This document shows, piece by piece, positions 61,250-64,000 of a stretch of DNA of 64,000 nt; position 1 is the stretch's first letter, and each line of letters starts with the position of its first letter. The DNA lies in NCBI GenBank assembly GCA_035048815.1, contig JAUCBN010000034.1:13432737-13496736 (forward strand), written 5' to 3'. The notes beneath the pieces were generated by a model. That model searched no databases and was not told the origin of the DNA. It was given only the letters and a program-made list of their open reading frames with translations. Source of the stretch: Abelmoschus esculentus (lineage: Eukaryota; Streptophyta; Magnoliopsida; Malvales; Malvaceae). A program made the position numbers and the translations under genes.

Positions 61250-61833
61250 ACCATAAAAAAATATTGTTTTCCTTAAAATTTTAATAATACTTTTGTCTGT
61301 AATTCCATTAGAAAAAGTTATTCAACCCATTTAAAGGTTGAATATAAATAAGATTTAACTATAAAAATATTAAGAAGTAAAATAAAAATATAAAGATTAA
61401 AGATTAAATTTATCATTATATTTAAATGTGATTATTGATTTTAGAATTAATTAATTTAAGTTGTTTTAAATTTTTTTAATTGAATTTTTTTATATTTGAA
61501 TCTTTTATCTTTGTTAATCAGATTTTTTAATCTATTCATTTTAAGTTGAAATTATTTCGATTATTCTTTAAAATCATTTTCTATCTAGGTAGTTTTGCTT
61601 TGAATAAGGTAGGTTCGGGTTTTAAATTATTGTGATTAAATAAAAGTGAAAGTTCAGATAACAAGTCAAAGCTGCCAAAGTAGTTGCACCTAGTTTCACT
61701 GCAGACAATCCTATCCCTATACCTCGTAAGAATATTCCAACCCGAGCATTGGAAGGGGCAAAACAGACAATTCAATATAACAAAATAATTCCCACCGACG
61801 TTAACGGAATAAGAATCCGTAATCCTTGACGTA

Positions 61834-61983
61834 GAAAATTTATTAGATGACTGGTTTAACCATTATTTATAATTTTTTATTATGTTTTTCTAAAAGTAAA
61901 TAACTATTTAAAAATTATATTTAAAATTAATAATTATTATTAAATAAATCTGACGTGATGAGCGAGTCTATTAATAATTTCTC
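61834..61983. mobile_element. MITE with 9-bp duplication, same family as 5485 and 8471
   Basis: Ends GAAAATTTATTAGATGACTGG and AGACTCGCTCATCACGTCAG (inverse of the right end) match the family TIR and its CATCACGTCA submotif. Flanks CTTGACGTA (61825-61833) and CTTGACCTG (61984-61992) agree at 7 of 9 bases. Confidence 0.7.
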
Positions 61984-61992
61984 CTTGACCTG

Positions 61993-63040
61993 ACCCTCTC
62001 ACTCCGGTGAAAAACTAACGGCTGTTAACGCCGCTCCGTTCCTCTCGTCTTCATTTTCTTTTTGGTTCAAACACTCTGAAAAAGAAAATAAAAGGCAAAA
62101 AACTGAAGAGTCACGCGCGGCACGTCCACCGACACTTGAAGAATTAATGGTGGAAGGAAATTGGACCCCACGAGCTTACTTGTTTTCACGTGTAACCACC
62201 ACTCGTCCAACCAATCAAAATCAAGATCCAAGTACATCAGACACGTGGAACTATCGTTGTCTTTGGCGCCTTTTCTTACACTTCTCCAACACCGTCCATC
62301 AAACTATTCTAACGTTCATGTTTAACGGTTGATTATTTTTGGTCCCTGTAGTAATCATTAATTATCTCTTTATTTGTGCAACGTTGCAAATTTGCAATTA
62401 TTAATCTTCAACGGATTTAGGGTAATTTGGATTATTAGATTAAGGTAATTAGAAAAATTATAATTTTTAATTCAGGTAATTTGCCCTATATATTTAAAAG
62501 AATTAACATTTAATATTTTGTTTTTATATAATTTTAACCACTACCTATAATTTAGATATAAATGTCTTTTATAAAATTTTAGAATTAAACTATATTTTGT
62601 GAAATGTGTATGAATTCAATGATGACAATTCATGTACACTGTAATTATAATTAACACATACTTTAAAAACTAAATGTAATTAAAAGAAAAGTGTACACGC
62701 ATTAATCAATTAGAAGAGTAAACTACACTCCTAATCCAACATTTAAAATACTCTTAAAATAACAAAAACATAAAAACAAACCTATCAAGGCAAAGACTCT
62801 GTGTGGACATCCTCCAGCGACCAGCAGCAACAACTTCACCTCTGATGGTGGAACCGCAATGAACGTGATCTCAAGGACATGATCAACTAGAGCTAGCCTA
62901 GCTTGTCGAGCACGTCAAAAAACATATTCCCTTCTGTTCGGATATGTTGAAATTTAACTACTCAATTCCGTCGTAGCAAAACATGAATGTGATAGAAACG
63001 CTACCCTAAGAAGACTGCCTTGCTCTTGCAGAACACATAA
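61993..63040. other. Spacer with promoter-like patch
   Basis: 61990-62340 is less AT-rich and has ACACGTGG (62239-62246) and CACGTGT (62188-62194), but no gene follows in the window. 62810-62960 is GC-balanced with no intact ORF and may be part of the LINE relic further right. The rest is AT-rich. Confidence 0.4.
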
Positions 63041-63045
63041 AATCG

Positions 63046-63240
63046 AAAAATTATTAGATAAATCTGTTCATCACGTCATTTATGATTCATTCAATGAGAT
63101 TTATTTATTTTATTGTAATTTTTAAATTATTATCTACCATGTAAAAAAAAAGATGAAATTCACCTTTAAAAATAAGATGTAAAATTCTTATCAGATAAAT
63201 AAAAAATGATATACTAACAAAATTTATCTAATAATTTTTA
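63046..63240. mobile_element. MITE, same family as 5485, 8471 and 61834
   Basis: The left end AAAAATTATTAGATAAATCTGTTCATCACGTCAT and the right end ATTTATCTAATAATTTTT form inverted repeats with the family submotif GTTCATCACGTCAT. AATCGA occurs at both outer edges (63043-63048 and 63244-63249) and may be part of the target duplication. Confidence 0.65.
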
Positions 63241-63254
63241 AGAATCGAATAAAC

Positions 63255-63430
63255 GTGCATATCCATGGTGAACTCCCTCTCCACAACTCGTAATGGTCCC
63301 TCAAGATCTCATCACATATCAACATTCCATCCAACGCACGTCTACCTCCATCAGAATTTATCTTGATCTACCCAACAGCAGCCAGACCCAAAACAGAAAG
63401 TCCCCACCAGACTTGAACCGCACTGCGAGC
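63255..63430 (-). pseudogene. LINE-type RNase H domain relic
   Basis: The minus strand reads AAVG, a stop (TAG in place of the usual Trp TGG), then IKINSDGGRRALDGMLICDE and ILRDHYELWRG. This follows the WVKINxDGA...GVLRD pattern of the RNase H-type domain in plant LINEs. The stop and missing remainder show it is dead. Confidence 0.5.
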
Positions 63431-64000
63431 GAATAATAAAGTCGGAATTTAAAATTAAAGACAAAATATAAATGATTGAAAGTAGAATAAATTTATAAAT
63501 AAAATTAAATTAAAAAATTAAATTATTATTTTTTTAAAGTGGAAGACGATTGTCACTCTCCGATATCTCACTTAATTCCATCTTTCAAACCCCAAATTAA
63601 ACTAATTTAATTTATCTTTGATAATATATTTTTATCGCTTCACTGGCTATATAAAATCAAACTCACTATTTATCAAAAAATAAAATCACAAGTCACTAAT
63701 GCATCATATATTCATTATTTTTATCTTTGATAAAAAATATTTTTTATTTTTTTATAAATACAATACGATTGAACTGTACTGTATTATGGACCGATAGTAT
63801 TTAAAGAAAAGATTATTAATATTTAATAGTTAAAATTGACAAAAAACTTAATTGATTTAATTTATTGGTTTAAAAGTTTAATTAATTATTTTTTTATTTT
63901 AAAAGCTTAATTGAATGTAAATAAGTTTTACAATTTTAATTATGTTCTTAAAAGATTAAGAGTTTTTTATACCCTTAAACCTTATATTTTTAGTTCCCCA
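63431..64000. other. AT-rich spacer at the right edge
   Basis: I see no gene, element end or RNA gene in this low-complexity sequence. Confidence 0.5.

Noticed and set aside
1..64000. CRISPR arrays, operons, bacterial-type regulatory sites, rRNA and intact tRNA genes
   Set aside because: The spliced gene structure shows plant nuclear DNA. No regularly spaced repeats, rRNA segments or closed tRNA cloverleaf were seen.

Overview
The window is nuclear DNA from a flowering plant, most likely a rosid eudicot. Spliced genes with GT-AG introns are separated by very AT-rich spacers full of small transposons. Every recognised protein is a conserved land-plant family (plant U-box, tubby-like F-box, auxilin-like, CYP90D). 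I cannot name the species from the sequence alone.

Layout. 571-5467 is a decayed Ty1/copia retrotransposon on the minus strand with two 261-bp LTRs. 5468-9950 is spacer with a cluster of hairpin MITEs and a dead LINE fragment. 11226-14880 (+) is a PUB5-like U-box E3 ligase and 16499-17614 (+) is APC10. 19036-21333 (-) is a tubby-like F-box protein, convergent with APC10. 24089-24748 is a probable solo LTR. 25715-26709 (-) is RER1. 27293-27824 is a hAT-type element, followed by a Mutator-type foldback element (27901-29657) split by a 981-bp TRIM retrotransposon (28645-29625). 30536-32577 (+) is a mitochondrial gamma carbonic anhydrase. 37378-43074 (+) is auxilin-like protein 1. 44244-48419 (+) is an ATG27-type membrane protein. 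49118-50339 (-) is a UBC15-18-class E2 enzyme. 51580-51873 (-) is an unrecognised 97-codon ORF. 52650-57267 (+) is CYP90D1 of brassinosteroid synthesis. 58356-59127 (-) is a dead DIM1B-like rRNA dimethylase. The rest is AT-rich spacer with a second hAT element (60376-60927), further MITEs and a LINE relic.

The genes are independent plant transcription units, not an operon. Three belong to ubiquitin signalling (U-box E3, APC/C subunit, E2). Four concern membranes and trafficking (RER1, auxilin-like, ATG27-like, phosphoinositide-binding tubby protein). The others serve respiratory complex I (gamma CA) and steroid hormone synthesis (CYP90D1). Exon models were built by hand from splice sites, reading-frame continuity and remembered family sequences. 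All nine spliced coding genes close in frame from ATG to stop. I found no operon-like, CRISPR-like or otherwise clearly new system. The most informative structures are the nested transposons with intact target-site duplications, a GC-AG intron and rewritten N-terminus in the tubby gene, and the rRNA dimethylase pseudogene.
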